NCBI GenBank assembly: GCA_019096155.1
Contig: JAHCVI010000002.1
Coordinates: 1,116,001 to 1,180,000, forward strand
Origin: Staphylotrichum longicolle
Taxonomy: Eukaryota > Ascomycota > Sordariomycetes > Sordariales > Chaetomiaceae
Length of the DNA stretch: 64,000 nt
Direction: 5' to 3'
Position numbers and translations under genes: made by a program. Every line of letters starts with the position of its first letter. Positions within the stretch are counted from its first letter, which is position 1. Below the pieces are notes generated by a model, which did no database searches, had not been told where the DNA came from, and saw only the letters and a list, made by a program, of their open reading frames with translations. Positions 33,758 to 44,838 of the stretch are shown here, piece by piece.

Positions 33758-36700
33758 ATGCCGGGCCTGGCGCGCAAAATCGTCATCTGCGCCGCCGTCG
33801 ACGGGCTGGTGCTGCACCCGCTCAACTCACGCAACAATGGCAAAGACCAACAGCAACAGCCACAACAGCCACAGCAACAACGCTCCTCCTCCTTTCCCCC
33901 AGTCCGAATCAAGTACGGCGACGCCTCCATCTCCACCCTCCGCGCGACACGGCAACGGCCCAGACCCGAACTCGTCGTTTGAGGCGTTTGGCATCGTCGG
34001 TACGCACACCCCCTTAACCCGCCATCTCTTGACCCCTCCATCTTTTCACCTCGTCCCTCTCGCGCTCCCTCCCCAAACCCTCCTCCGCGTGAACGCGCCA
34101 TGAACCGCACCCTTGGATGTTTTGCGTCCAGATTTGTCCCGGTTCAGATTTTGTGCACCTAGGCATCTTGACCGTCTTCCGCTACAGTTACCTCATCTCC
34201 ATCACCCGCCGCCAGCAGGTCGCCCAGATCCGCGGCCTGCCGGTGTACGTCGTCACCGAGGTCGCCCTCACGCCCTGCACCGGCCAGCAGGATGCCGCCG
34301 AGGCTGTCGCCAAGACGGCGGCGGCGCTGAGGGCGCGGGATGCGGCTTCCAGTAGTAGTACTGCTGCCGCTGCTGCGGTGAGCGGCGGCGGTGGTGGGGA
34401 TGAAGGTGGGATGAGGGGGCTTGTCGACTGCGGCTGCGAGGGATGAGACGGGGCCGGAGATGGGATCGGGGGCGCGGACGATGATGATGGCGGGGTTGTG
34501 AGCGAGACTGAGGAGGGTGCTGCTGCTGCCGGGGGTGTTGGTGCTGGTGCCGCTGCTGGTGCGGGAGGAGGAGTAGCGTGGCGCAGGACGTGATTGGGAG
34601 GAAGGGGAGTTACGGGCGATTTGCGCAGAGGTGGTTCAGCAAGTCCGGGTGGGCGATGGACCAGAAGCGGACGATGGGGCTGAGCGCCGAGGATGGGTCG
34701 GCGGGGGCCAAGGGGAAGGGCGTGCCGGTCAAGTTCAGTGTCCCTGATGATGCAGACGGCAGCGCGGCCGCGATTAGTTTGTTGCCGAAGCTGTTGCGGA
34801 CGGCCCAGATCTTGTTCGGGTCGAGCAAGACGTTCTATTTCGCCTACGACCACGACATCACGCGCAGCATGGCCAACCCGAAGGTGCCCGAGACGCCACT
34901 GGTGCCGTTGCACGAGCATGTCGAGCCGACGTACTTTTGGAATCGCAACATCATCCAGCCGTTCATCGACGCCGGGATAGACAGCCTCGCGCTGCCCCTG
35001 ATGCAGGGCTTCGTGGGGCAGCGGACGTTTGTCCTGGACAGCCACCCGCCGCAAGTCGACGACGCCGCGCACAAGGACTCGGTGGAGCTTAGTGACTTTG
35101 CCTCGTCCAGGGCCGCGTCGCCGTCGCCCCCCGAGATGGCCACCGCGGACATGCGGCCGACAGAACAAAAGTTTGACATCACCATCATCTCGCGGCGCTC
35201 CGTCAAACGCGCCGGGCTGCGGTACCTCCGCCGGGGCATCGACGAGGACGGCAACGTCGCCAACTCGGTCGAGTCGGAGCAGATCCTCTCGCCGGCGGCG
35301 GCGACCTGGGACCCGACCGCCAGGGTGTACTCGTTTGTGCAAACGAGGGGCAGCTTCCCGCTCTTCTTCACCCAGTCGCCGTACTCGCTCAAGCCGGTGC
35401 CCGTGCTACGACACTCGCCCGACGCCAACTTTGCGGCCCTGAAGAAGCACTTTGAGGGGTTATGCCGGCGGTACGGCTCGGTGCAAGCCGTCAACCTGGT
35501 CGAGAAGCACGGCGTAGAAGCGCCGATCGGTGAGCTGTACGAGCAGAGCATCAAGAGGTTGAACGACGAGTCCGGGGAGGGAACGGACAAGGTTGGGTTT
35601 GAGTGGTTCGACTTCCACGCGGTCTGCCGCGGGATGAAGTTTGAGAACGTCTCGTTCCTCTTGCAGATCCTCGGCAGCCAACTGGAGAGTTTTGGAAGCT
35701 CCGTCTCGGTCGATGACCACCTCGTCACCCGGCAGAAGGGGGTGCTCCGGACAAACTGCATGGACTGTCTGGACCGGACCAACGTCTGCCAGAGCTCGTT
35801 TGCCAAGCACATGCTGGACTTGCAGCTCAAGGAGCAGGGCTTTGACATGGCCGCTCAGAAGGACCAGGAGAATGCGTGGTTCAACACGCTCTGGGCTGAT
35901 AACGGCGATGCCATCTCCAAGCAATACGCTTCCACGGGCGCCATGAAGGGTGACTACACACGGACGAGGAAGAGAAATTACCGTGGTGCGCTAACGGACG
36001 CCGGTCTGTCGTTGACTCGGTTGTTCAATGGGTAAGTTGCTATGTACTAGCGAAGAATAATGACACTGGCATGTGCTAATGACGGCCCAGAATGTTCAAC
36101 GACTTCTTCCTCCAAGCCAGCATCGACTTCCTGCTCGGCAACGTCACTTCGCTCGTGTTCGAGGAGTTCGAGGCCACGATGATGACCAAGGACCCCGCCG
36201 TCTCGATGCAGAACATGCGCCAACAGGCCATCGAGCTCTGCCAAAAACGCGTCATTGCCGACGAGGACGAAGAGTTCATCAGCGGCTGGACGCTCCTCAC
36301 CCCACAAGTCCCCGACACCGTGCGGAGCGCCTCGCTGGAGGAGGCCGTGCTGCTCTTGACCGACGTGGCGCTGTACCTCTGCCGGTTCGACTGGAATCTG
36401 GACAAGGTCTCGTCCTTCGAGCGCGTCGATCTCGCCCACGTCCAAAAGATCAAGTTCGGCACCTACATCACCTCCACCATCTCGCCCGCCCAGACCGACG
36501 ACATGCGCAACGTCGGCCTGGTCATCGAGTACAAGCCCGGCCTGACCGACGTCACGCGCGTCAACACCCGCTCCCTTTCCTCCATGTCCGGCACGCCCAA
36601 AACCCACGGCGGCTCCGACGAGGCGGCCAAGCAAGACGCCGACTCCGCCTCCGCTGCCGCGCCCGCCGCCACGGGGGGCGGCATCGCCGGGTTCCTGTCG

Positions 36701-37024
36701 CGGCGCCCGCAGACGACGGCGCCGCGCCGCATCGCGCTCAAGGCGCTGCACAGTCAGACGTCGGCGGCGGACCCGCTGGCCCGGGCCAACAAGCAGGACG
36801 AGCCCGGGGCCATCACGCGGCTGACCGAGATCCAGCAAGTGGTGCTGATCGCGGCCGAGATCGAGCGCCTGGCAATCCAGAACCAGCCGCGGATGGCGGG
36901 CAAGGACCCGGAGGAGGCGAAGCTGATCGAGAAGGGGGACATCATCTCGCTGGCGGAGGCGAGGAAGAATACGACGCTGCTGGAGCAGCTGGGGCATTCG
37001 ATCAAGAAGCTGGTTTGGGCGTAG
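33758..37024 (+). CDS. SAC-domain phosphoinositide phosphatase with hSac2 domain
   Basis: Predicted phosphatase of membrane phosphoinositides (Sac2/INPP5F-like). Exons 33758-33999, 34163-34377, 34587-36031 and 36091-37024, roughly 945 aa. The opening MPGLARKIVICAAVDGLVL and later SYLISITRRQQVAQIRG and VYVVTEVALTPCT are N-terminal SAC-domain features. The catalytic CX5R is RTNCMDCLDRTN. The last exon starts MFNDFFLQASIDFLLGN and contains the hSac2 region. The intron 34378-34586 (GTGAGC...GCGCAG) removes stop-containing Gly-rich sequence and joins smoothly to DVIGRKGSYGRF. Exon 1 has an apparent one-base insertion between 33930 and 33965: KYGDASIS and PNSSFEAFGIVG lie in different frames with no room for an intron. 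It converges on BMT6, 59 bp away. Confidence 0.88.
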
Positions 37025-37083
37025 TGTAGCGGGGCCGTTGGGTAGGGAGAGAGCAGCTATATGTTCCGGGAATAGATCACTTC

Positions 37084-38256
37084 TTAATTGTCGTCTGAAC
37101 TCGCGTCCACCATCCGGTAGAGGTGCATCTGATAGCGCATGTTCTCCAGCGGGATCGGGTAGTCCAGCGCCTCGCTCGCCAGGCGGAACCACACCGAGTC
37201 GTGCGACTCGACCTTGATCCACTGCCTCCCGAGCGCTGTGGGTGCCTCGTCGCTGAGCAGGACTTTGTCGAGGACCCACTGCATGGGATACCGCTTCGCC
37301 TCCTTTCCGACGGTGGCCTCGGAGTAGCTCCCGGGGCTGTCGACCACGAGAAGGAGAGAACCAAGAGGGATGGTCGAGGTCATGTCGAGCAGGAAGGTGG
37401 TGGTCTTGCGGATGCCGCCCGCAGTGAAAAGCTCGTTGAGAGTGAAGAGGATGGTGACCAGAAGGGGGGTGGTGCCTAGGAGGGAGACCACCCCCGCCTT
37501 GTCTAACGCCAGGACGTCCTGCTGGAGGAAGGTTGGATGGAGGTATGACGAGGGGACCATGGCGGCGTTGGAGAGCTTGGCGGCGGCGTTGGCGTATTTG
37601 GATATCGGGGGAGGGGTGGTGAGGGCTGTGGTGAGTTGGGAGACGACGGTGTCCCAGGGGCCGGAGTCGAGGAGGGCAATGGAGCCTGAGAGGGGGAAGT
37701 GCTGGTTGAGGAAGGCACCAAATGCGACGAGTTCAGCTGCACCGCCGCCAATGGAGAGAACTTTCAGGCTTGCCGCATCGTTCAGTGGTGCGGCCTCTTC
37801 GTCGTCACCATCTTTATTGCCACTTTGTGAAGTGGTGTCAACCGACGAGGATGATAGCAGCGGTTCCAGATATTCCATGATCCCGTCCAGTACCGAGGCG
37901 TAGCACAGAGCCCTTGTTGGACTCCATCTTGCGGCATAGACGGCCAAGTGCTCCGGATCTCCAAACGCCCTCGCGAAATCCCGATCATAGAGCGCCTGCT
38001 TCACCGACTGCAATGTGGCCGTGAGATTGGGCGACGAGAGGGCATCACCGAATGCGTGCCGGAACACATCCAAGACCCGCTGCTGATGCTTTCTCTGGCC
38101 GTCGGATATCAACTGCTTCTGATCTGCCTCATTCTGCGTGTCGGTGGACGTGGTGGGAACATGATTTTTATGAGGCTGCTTTTTTGGTTTTGTGGTGTTG
38201 TTACTGGTGGGCTTGGCTTTTGTAGGCCTTGGGGCCGACCGTTTTTTGCCCGTCAT
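37084..38256 (-). CDS. BMT6: 25S rRNA (uridine-N3)-methyltransferase, Bmt6 family
   Basis: A single exon gives 390 aa. Family members make N3-methyluridine in the large-subunit rRNA (U2843 in yeast) in the nucleolus. The N terminus is Lys/Pro-rich (KKRSAPRPTKAKPT), consistent with nucleolar location. The Rossmann-like SAM-binding motif is LSIGGGAAELVAFGAFL (about residue 170). SIALLDSGPWDTVVSQL, VTILFTLNELF and LLVVDSPGSYSE follow, as in the Bmt6/DUF3115 family, and DSVWFRLASEALDYPIPLEN near the end is a recognisable C-terminal block. The start at 38256 is the only upstream ATG in frame. A telobox-like CCCTAACCCT lies about 265 bp upstream. Confidence 0.88.
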   Translation of the reverse strand: MTGKKRSAPRPTKAKPTSNNTTKPKKQPHKNHVPTTSTDTQNEADQKQLISDGQRKHQQRVLDVFRHAFGDALSSPNLTATLQSVKQALYDRDFARAFGDPEHLAVYAARWSPTRALCYASVLDGIMEYLEPLLSSSSVDTTSQSGNKDGDDEEAAPLNDAASLKVLSIGGGAAELVAFGAFLNQHFPLSGSIALLDSGPWDTVVSQLTTALTTPPPISKYANAAAKLSNAAMVPSSYLHPTFLQQDVLALDKAGVVSLLGTTPLLVTILFTLNELFTAGGIRKTTTFLLDMTSTIPLGSLLLVVDSPGSYSEATVGKEAKRYPMQWVLDKVLLSDEAPTALGRQWIKVESHDSVWFRLASEALDYPIPLENMRYQMHLYRMVDASSDDN

Positions 38257-39766
38257 GCTCGTGCCGGATTTGTTTTGATATTTCTTGTTTCGGTGTTGAG
38301 CCGTTCAGCCTCATCTCACAGTGGAGGTTCAGGGTCCATCACAGAGTTAGGGAGTTAGGTGATGTCGCATGCCCACTGATGCATTCTGGAATTAGCCTGA
38401 ATGCGTCCCAAGGCTGAGCGGTCCCCGGCATGAAACAGCGCCGATGTCGAAGCTCTCGACCCCCCACCCCACCTAAAAATTTGAGACAAAGAGCTCCAGA
38501 AGCTCGAAAAGTGATCGGACCCTAACCCTTATCGACGCGACCTAGAACAATTGCTCCCGTTCTTCTCGTGTTTGATGACTTGTTCAAGTTGGAAGTTGAT
38601 CTCATGATTGTTCGTGTAATCCTTAGGGCCTCCAGACGGCTTCGTTTGCAGTCTCAGCACACTCTCCTGATGTTCACGGTCTCGTATTCCTCTGCTGAGA
38701 GTGCGAAGAGGGAGGCAGACTACAGAGAAAGACCTAGAAGACCATCAGCGGGCGGTTTCAGTGCCGCAACCGGACATGTTGGAGCTCAATTTTCCATGAA
38801 TAGAGCAGAGTCTCGAGAGGCAAAAGCAGTGGCCAATGAAGGTTGCCGCTGCAGGCATATGGGTGCGGCAAGCATCTGTGCCCCGCGACGCTATGAAACA
38901 ACGTCCGGGCACGGCAGGCAAAGTGGTCGCATCACAGAAACGCCAGTTTTAGTCGGTCTGCTAGAGCCTAGAGCCGGAGATCACGAAGAAAAGGCTTTTT
39001 GCGAGACCCCCCTCAGGATATGGCTTGGCATGGGATGAAAAGGCCGCACCGATACGGGCTGCTGGGGTGGGCAGATCACCGCGGAGATTCAGGCGCTGAG
39101 TGAGCTAACAACCATAGTCAGTTGTCACTTGTCATCACGGCCGAGACTCCCACGCACTGGCATTGGCTATCGCAGCGCCGATATCTCCACGGACGTGCCG
39201 CGCTCCCTCGGTGTTTCACCTCTGGCTTTTTATGAAATGCAAGCAGTGTCGATGCCGCAGTAAGGATTTATGGAGGAGTGGCGGGGATCAACGGCAACGT
39301 CACGCAGTTGGTCCTCGACGTCAGTGCGCCCCGCTTCGGGGCAGCCCAGGAGCAGACGGAGGCAAAAAGAAACGGGAAAACACAGATCAGATGGAGCAGA
39401 TGGAGCGAGATGGAGCTGGCAATGGACTGGCTTGGACCGGTAGAGCTCAGCCCGAGTCACCCAATAACTCCACTATGGCATTCATCCGGCGAACCAGAAG
39501 CCTGACGGCACCTCGCAGCTTCCCAGCACGAGGGTCCCAGGGTGATGCTGGCAGCAGGGACCCCACTTGTGAGATCGAAGGGTGCCGGCACCCCCAACGC
39601 GGGTGGTTCCTGGCGAGCCTGGCGCTGCTGGCGGTCGCATAAAACTATCACCCCACCTTCCTGCTCGCTCCCATCTCCTCTTCTCCCCTTCGCATCCTCC
39701 CCAACTCTCTGCCGCAGACAAACGACCCTTTTTGCACACCTGAATCAGTTTCTGAACACCGCAAAG
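38257..39766. other. Divergent intergenic region BMT6/transketolase
   Basis: About 1.5 kb with no supported gene. Small open frames at 38568-39038 and 39163-39642 lack domains. A TATA-like CATAAAAC lies near 39638, about 130 bp upstream of the transketolase ATG, followed by a pyrimidine-rich leader. Confidence 0.5.
38521..38530. promoter_or_regulatory. Telobox-like element (CCCTAACCCT)
   Basis: This is the reverse complement of AGGGTTAGGG, two overlapping TTAGGG-type units, 265 bp upstream of the BMT6 start. In yeasts and some fungi, Tbf1-like proteins bind TTAGGG at promoters of ribosome-biogenesis genes, and Bmt6 is an rRNA-modifying enzyme. Function here is inferred from sequence and position only. 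Confidence 0.35.
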
Positions 39767-42330
39767 ATGGGTTACTCCGACGTAGATCAGCTCGCGATCA
39801 ACACGATCCGCGTGCTGGCGGTAAGTTTTGCTGCCCTCCCAACAAAAAAAGAACCGCCCCCGCAACGGCCGCCGCGTCGCTACCCCACCACGCGAGACGC
39901 AGCAGAGCAGAGCAGAGCAGAAGCAGAGCAGAGCTCACAAATGAGCTGCGCTCTCATGCTCACGCTCACCCTCATGGCGCTACATACCCAATTGCGGACA
40001 ATGGGGAATTGCAAGATGAGCATTTTACTCACAAGACTCTCCCTCTACAGGCTGATGCGACCTTCAACGCCAACTCGGGCCACCCGGGCGCCCCCATGTG
40101 AGTTTCTCTCGACAGCAAACCTGAACCTGGCCTCTCCGCCGATCCCGGACCCGACAACGCTAACCCGAGCCTAGGGGCATGGCACCCATTGCCCACGTCC
40201 TGTTCAACAGGTTTATGCGCTTCAACCCCAAGAACCCAGACTGGCTCAACCGGGATCGCTTTGTTCTCTCGTAAGTCTCCCCCACCAGGACTCCAAACTC
40301 ACTCATTCATTGGTGAGGCGGATGAGGGGCTGACAAATGATGCCTCAGCAACGGGCATGGCTGCATGCTCCAGTATGCCCTCCTCCACCTCTACGGCTAT
40401 GCCGTCTCCCTGGACGACCTGAAGGCCTTCCGTGTAGGTTGCATTGGCTTTCCCCGCTCAGCCGCGCGGGGCGTCCTTTCTGACATGGTGCCCTTAGACT
40501 GTTGACAGCATCACCCCCGGCCATCCCGAGGCCCACGACACCCCCGGCATTGAGGTCACCACCGGGCCGCTCGGCCAGGGTATCAGCAATGCCGTCGGTC
40601 TCGCCATGGCGCAGGCGCACACCGCTGCCGTCTTCAACAAGCCCGGCTTCGACCTGGTGAACAACTACACATACTGCTTCCTCGGCGATGGCTGCTTGAT
40701 GGAGGGTGTCTCGTCCGAGGCCTGCTCTCTGGCTGGCCACCTCCAGCTCGGCAACCTCATTGCCATCTGGGACGACAACCACATCACCATTGATGGTGAC
40801 ACCAACCAGGCCTTCACTGAGGATGTCCTGAAGCGGTACGAGTCGTACGGCTGGCAGGTGCTGACGGTCGAGGACGGCGACCACGACCTCGCCGGCATGG
40901 AGGCCGCCATCAAGCAGGCCCAGGAGGTCAAGGACAAGCCCACCCTCATCAAGCTCAAGACCATCATTGGTTTCGGCTCGAAGCAGCAGGGCACCCACGG
41001 CGTCCACGGCTCGCCCCTGAAGGCCGACGACATCAAGCAGCTGAAGGAGAAGTTCGGCTTCAACCCCGAGCAGAGCTTCGTCGTGCCCCAGGAGGTGTAT
41101 GACATCTGTGGCAAGGTGGCCGCCTCGGGCCCGCCCTCGAGGAGGAGTGGAACAAGCTGTTCGCCAAGTACGCTGAGGAGTACAAGGCCGAGCACGCCGA
41201 CCTGGCGCGCCGCCTCCGCGGTGAGCTCCGAGGGCTGGGAGAAGCACCTCCCCTACACCCCTGCCGACTCGGCTGTTGCGTCTCGAAGCTCTCCGAGACG
41301 GTCATCAACAAGATCTTCGATGCCATCCCCGAGCTCGTTGGTGGCTCCGCCGATTTGACGGGCTCCAACCTGACGCGGTGGAAGGGCGCTGTCGACTTCC
41401 AGCCCCCCTCGACTGGCCTCGGCAGCTACGCCGGCCGGTATATCCGCTTCGGTGTCCGTGAGCACGGCATGGGCGCCATCCTCAACGGTATGGCCGCCTA
41501 CGGCACCGTCATTCCCTATGGCGGTACCTTCCTCAACTTCGTCTCATATGCCGCCGGCGCTGTCCGTCTCTCCGCCCTCTCCCGGGTGCGCGTCCTGTGG
41601 ATTGCCACCCACGACTCGATCGGCCTCGGCGAGGACGGCCCGACCCACCAGCCTATTGAGGTGCTGACGCACTTCCGTGCGCTGCCCAACTGCATGGTGT
41701 GGCGCCCGGCCGACGGCAACGAGACCAGCGCCGCTTACTACATCTCGCTGGTTTCCAAGCACACCCCCAGCATCATGGCGCTTTCCCGCCAGAACCTGCC
41801 GCAGCTCGAGGGCTCTGTCATTGACAAGGCCATCAAGGGCGGCTACGTTCTCCACGAGCAGGAGGGCGCCGACGTCACGCTCGTGTCGACCGGCTCCGAG
41901 GTCTGCATCTGCATTGACGCCGTCAAGGTGCTCGCCGAGAAGCACAACATCAAGGCCCGCGTTGTCTCGATGCCCTGCTTCGAGGTGTTCGACAACCAGT
42001 CCAAGGAGTACCGCCTCAGCGTTCTGCCCGACGGCATCCCGTCCATGTCGGTCGAGGTCATGAGCACCATGGGCTGGGAGAAGTACACGCACGAGCAGTT
42101 CGGCCTCAACCGCTTCGGTGCCTCTGGCCCGTACCTGGATGTGTACAAGGCAAGTTGTCCCGATTGATCCGTCCTACCCATCGACCTCTTTACTGACGTG
42201 CCTGGTTCAACAGAAGTTCGAGTTCACGCCCGAGGGCATTGCCAAGCGCGCGGCTCAGACCGTCGACTTCTGGAAGGATGTGCCCAACATCCGCTCGCCC
42301 ATCAACCGCGCTTTCCAGCAGATCCTCTAA
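39767..42330 (+). CDS. TKL1: Transketolase
   Basis: Thiamine-diphosphate enzyme of the non-oxidative pentose phosphate pathway, cytosolic. Exons 39767-39820, 40051-40097, 40175-40270, 40349-40433, 40498-42149 and 42214-42330, about 685 aa. Landmarks: NSGHPGAPMGMAPIAHVL, GPLGQGISNAVGLAMAQ, cofactor motif from GDGCLMEGVSSEA to IAIWDDN, GTHGVHGSPL, FGVREHGMGAI and HDSIGLGEDGPTHQP. The last intron (42150-42213) begins GCAAGT, a GC-AG intron, and must be removed to join DVYK to KFEFTPEG. Between 41128 and 41290 the frame breaks three times (near 41130, 41228 and 41285), each explained by one or two missing bases in C-rich runs. The conserved peptides continue on both sides, so sequence error is more likely than a real lesion. 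Confidence 0.93.
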
Positions 42331-42888
42331 ACGGAGAAAGTTGGTGAAGGGAAGACGTATATCTGGCGAAAGGATGCAACACGTGGGAAACATGGCGATA
42401 GACATGATATGGTGCAGGAGAAAAATCACTGGGTCCGAGGCAGACAGCCATCGGAGGGTTTATGACTGGTGTTGTCGGTTTTGAAACGGCCGCGTTTATG
42501 ATTTTGGAAGCAAATAGACTTCATGCGTGCCATGCGTTGCCTGGGTGGTGATGTGATATTATGCCGGGGGATCATGGGATGCGATGAGGGTTCCATGAGA
42601 ATTTTGAGAGAGGTGAGGGTGAGAGCTGCTGCTCCGAGCACCCTTGTAGCTGGACAGGGGGGGCGATACGGGACGCACAGAGCAGCTCTTGTGGGGCGGG
42701 TGGGCATCCCTGTCTCTTGTCGACTGCTTGGAACTGCCACCTCGCATTGTGGCATGTGTGACGGAACATCAACACAAACAAGCTTCCAATTCAATATCCA
42801 CACAAGGCTGCTTGCGCATTGCCATTGTGTGTCTTTTTCTTGACGGACAACACCGAACTCGACAAGCAATCACAGCGCACCGCCCAAC
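42331..42888. other. Intergenic region, transketolase 3' UTR and next promoter
   Basis: No gene seen in 558 bp. Confidence 0.5.
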
Positions 42889-44838
42889 ATGGACGAAGAC
42901 AAGGCCAAGGCCGAGAAGGTGGCCGCGGCCAAGAAGAAGGTACCATCACCCTCCCATCTCGTAAACTCCATTCCGGCCTTTGGATACTAACAGCCCACGT
43001 CCTTCGTCAGTTTGAGCAAATGAGAAAGTCCAAAGCGAAAAAGGCAGGGGGCGCCAGCAAGAAAGGCGAGGCGTCGGCCCCCGCACCCGCCGCCGAGGAC
43101 ACCCCGCCATCGCCAGCAACCGCCGAGCCGGCAGCCACAGAAGCTCCCGAGAAGCAAGAGCCAGAACAACAACAAGAAGAGCAGGAGAAGCAGACTGAGG
43201 AGTTCCCCTCCGTCTCTGAGGACGCTCCCGCCGAGGGGAAGCCCGCCTCCCCCGAACCCGCCGCCGCCGCTGCCGCCTCGACGACGCCCTCCCTCGCGCA
43301 GCAGTCCAAGGCGCGGTCGACTTCGTTCCGGCAAGGGAGTCTCTCCATCCCGCTGTCGCCCGGCGCGGGAGGCGGCGCGGGCCTGGGGTTGTTGAGCCCC
43401 GAGGGCGAGACGGCGCCGGATATCTACCGGAAGCATGTGCTGAGGATTGAGGAGCTGGAGAAGGAGAATAAGACGCTGGCGAAGGAGGCGGCGGACGCAG
43501 AGCGGCGGTGGCAGAAGGCGGAGGGGGAGCTGGCGGATTTGAGGGAGGCCGAGGGTGCGGATGGGGGAGCGGGAGGAGGGGAGATCGGGAAGTTGGTATG
43601 CTGATTTTATAGACCCTATCTCGTCCATCCGTGAAACTCTACTAACCCAAACACCATAGAAAACGGACCTCGCCGCCCTCCAACGCCAAAACGCCCAGCT
43701 CCAAGCCCAGCTCTCCCGCCGCTCCCACGGCGCCTCCCCCTCCATCTCCATGTCCACCCCGCCTGCCGCCACCTCCTCCTCCTCCCCCCCGGACACCACC
43801 GAGCTCGAGGCCCAGCTGCGCAGCAAATCCGCGACGGTCGAGACGATGGAGCTCGAAATGTCACGCCTCCGCGCCCAGGTCGAGCGCCTCTCCGTCTCGG
43901 CGTCCACGCCGTCCGAGCAGATCACCGCGCTGGAGGAGAAGCTCGCGCGCGCCGAGAGCGCGGCGGGGCTCGCGCAGCGCGAGGCGCACGACCTCAAGGT
44001 CGAGCTCGAGCAGGCCTCGAAAAAGGCCGTGAAGGAGGGCTCGGAGCGCGCGTCGGCCGAGACCAAGCTGCGGGCGCTCGAGCAGCAGGCCGCGGACGCG
44101 GTCGCCGCGCGGGACGAGCTCGCGAAAAAGATCGAGGCGCTCGAGAAGAAGGTCGCGACGCTCACGACGCTGCACAAGGAGCAGGACGGCCGGACGCAGG
44201 CGCTGCGGCGGGACAAGGAGCGCGCGGAGCTCGAGGCCAAGGAGGCGCGGGAGCGGCTGGACAAGGCCGAGACGGAGAACGTGAGGCTGAGGAAGAAGGA
44301 CGCGGCGGAAGGGGGTGGGGATGATGACGGTGTGGATGAGCTGGTGGAGGAGGAGGGAAGGGGGTTGGGGGGGCGGGTGCGGGAGCTCGAGGCGGAGAAT
44401 ACGGATCTGAGGAGGGGGATCTGGCATGAGAAGAGGAAGGAGATGCAGGTCGGGCCGGATGAGGCGGTGGCTTCTGCGGGGCGGTTCGAGACGGTTGATC
44501 TTGGATCTGGGGCGGTGTCGCCGCTGGCGAGAAAGGCGGGCAGTGGTGGTGGGTTTGGAGACTTCTTTGCCAGCGGGCTGAATGCGTTGACGGGTGTTGC
44601 TGGCGGCGGCGGTGGTGGTGCGCAGGGGTATGCGCAGCATGAGGACCTGCTGGAAGATGATGATGTGGAGTTTGACGAGGAGGCGTTCCGGCGGGCGCAG
44701 GAGGAGGAGCAGAAGAAGAGGATTGAGAGGATCAAGGAGATTAAGAGGTCCTTGAAGAATTGGGAGGGGTGGAGGCTGGATCTGGTCGAGAACCGGAGGG
44801 GCGGCGGAGAGGGGATTGGCGAGATTTTCGAGGTTTGA
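42889..44838 (+). CDS. Coiled-coil protein, golgin- or M-protein-repeat-like
   Basis: Exons 42889-42939, 43011-43595 and 43660-44838 give 604 aa. The N terminus is Lys-rich (MDEDKAKAEKVAAAKKKFEQMRKSKAKK), followed by a Pro/Glu/Ala-rich region (residues 35-130), then several coiled coils: IYRKHVLRIEELEKENKTL, LEAQLRSKSATVETMELEM, and a long one over about 290-430 (LRRDKERAELEAKEARERL). A Gly-rich acidic linker and a short charged C-terminal helix (RIERIKEIKRSLKNWEGW) end it. Similar fungal proteins are often labelled M protein repeat or golgin-like. I cannot assign a compartment, as no GRIP or GRAB domain is evident. Intron phases are consistent. Confidence 0.82.

Noticed and set aside
38519..38532. 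Possible telomere end
   Set aside because: Only two CCCTAA-like units in mid-sequence. A short promoter element is a better reading.
38568..39642. Two 156-159-codon frames upstream of transketolase
   Set aside because: No domain, atypical composition and location inside a divergent promoter region.
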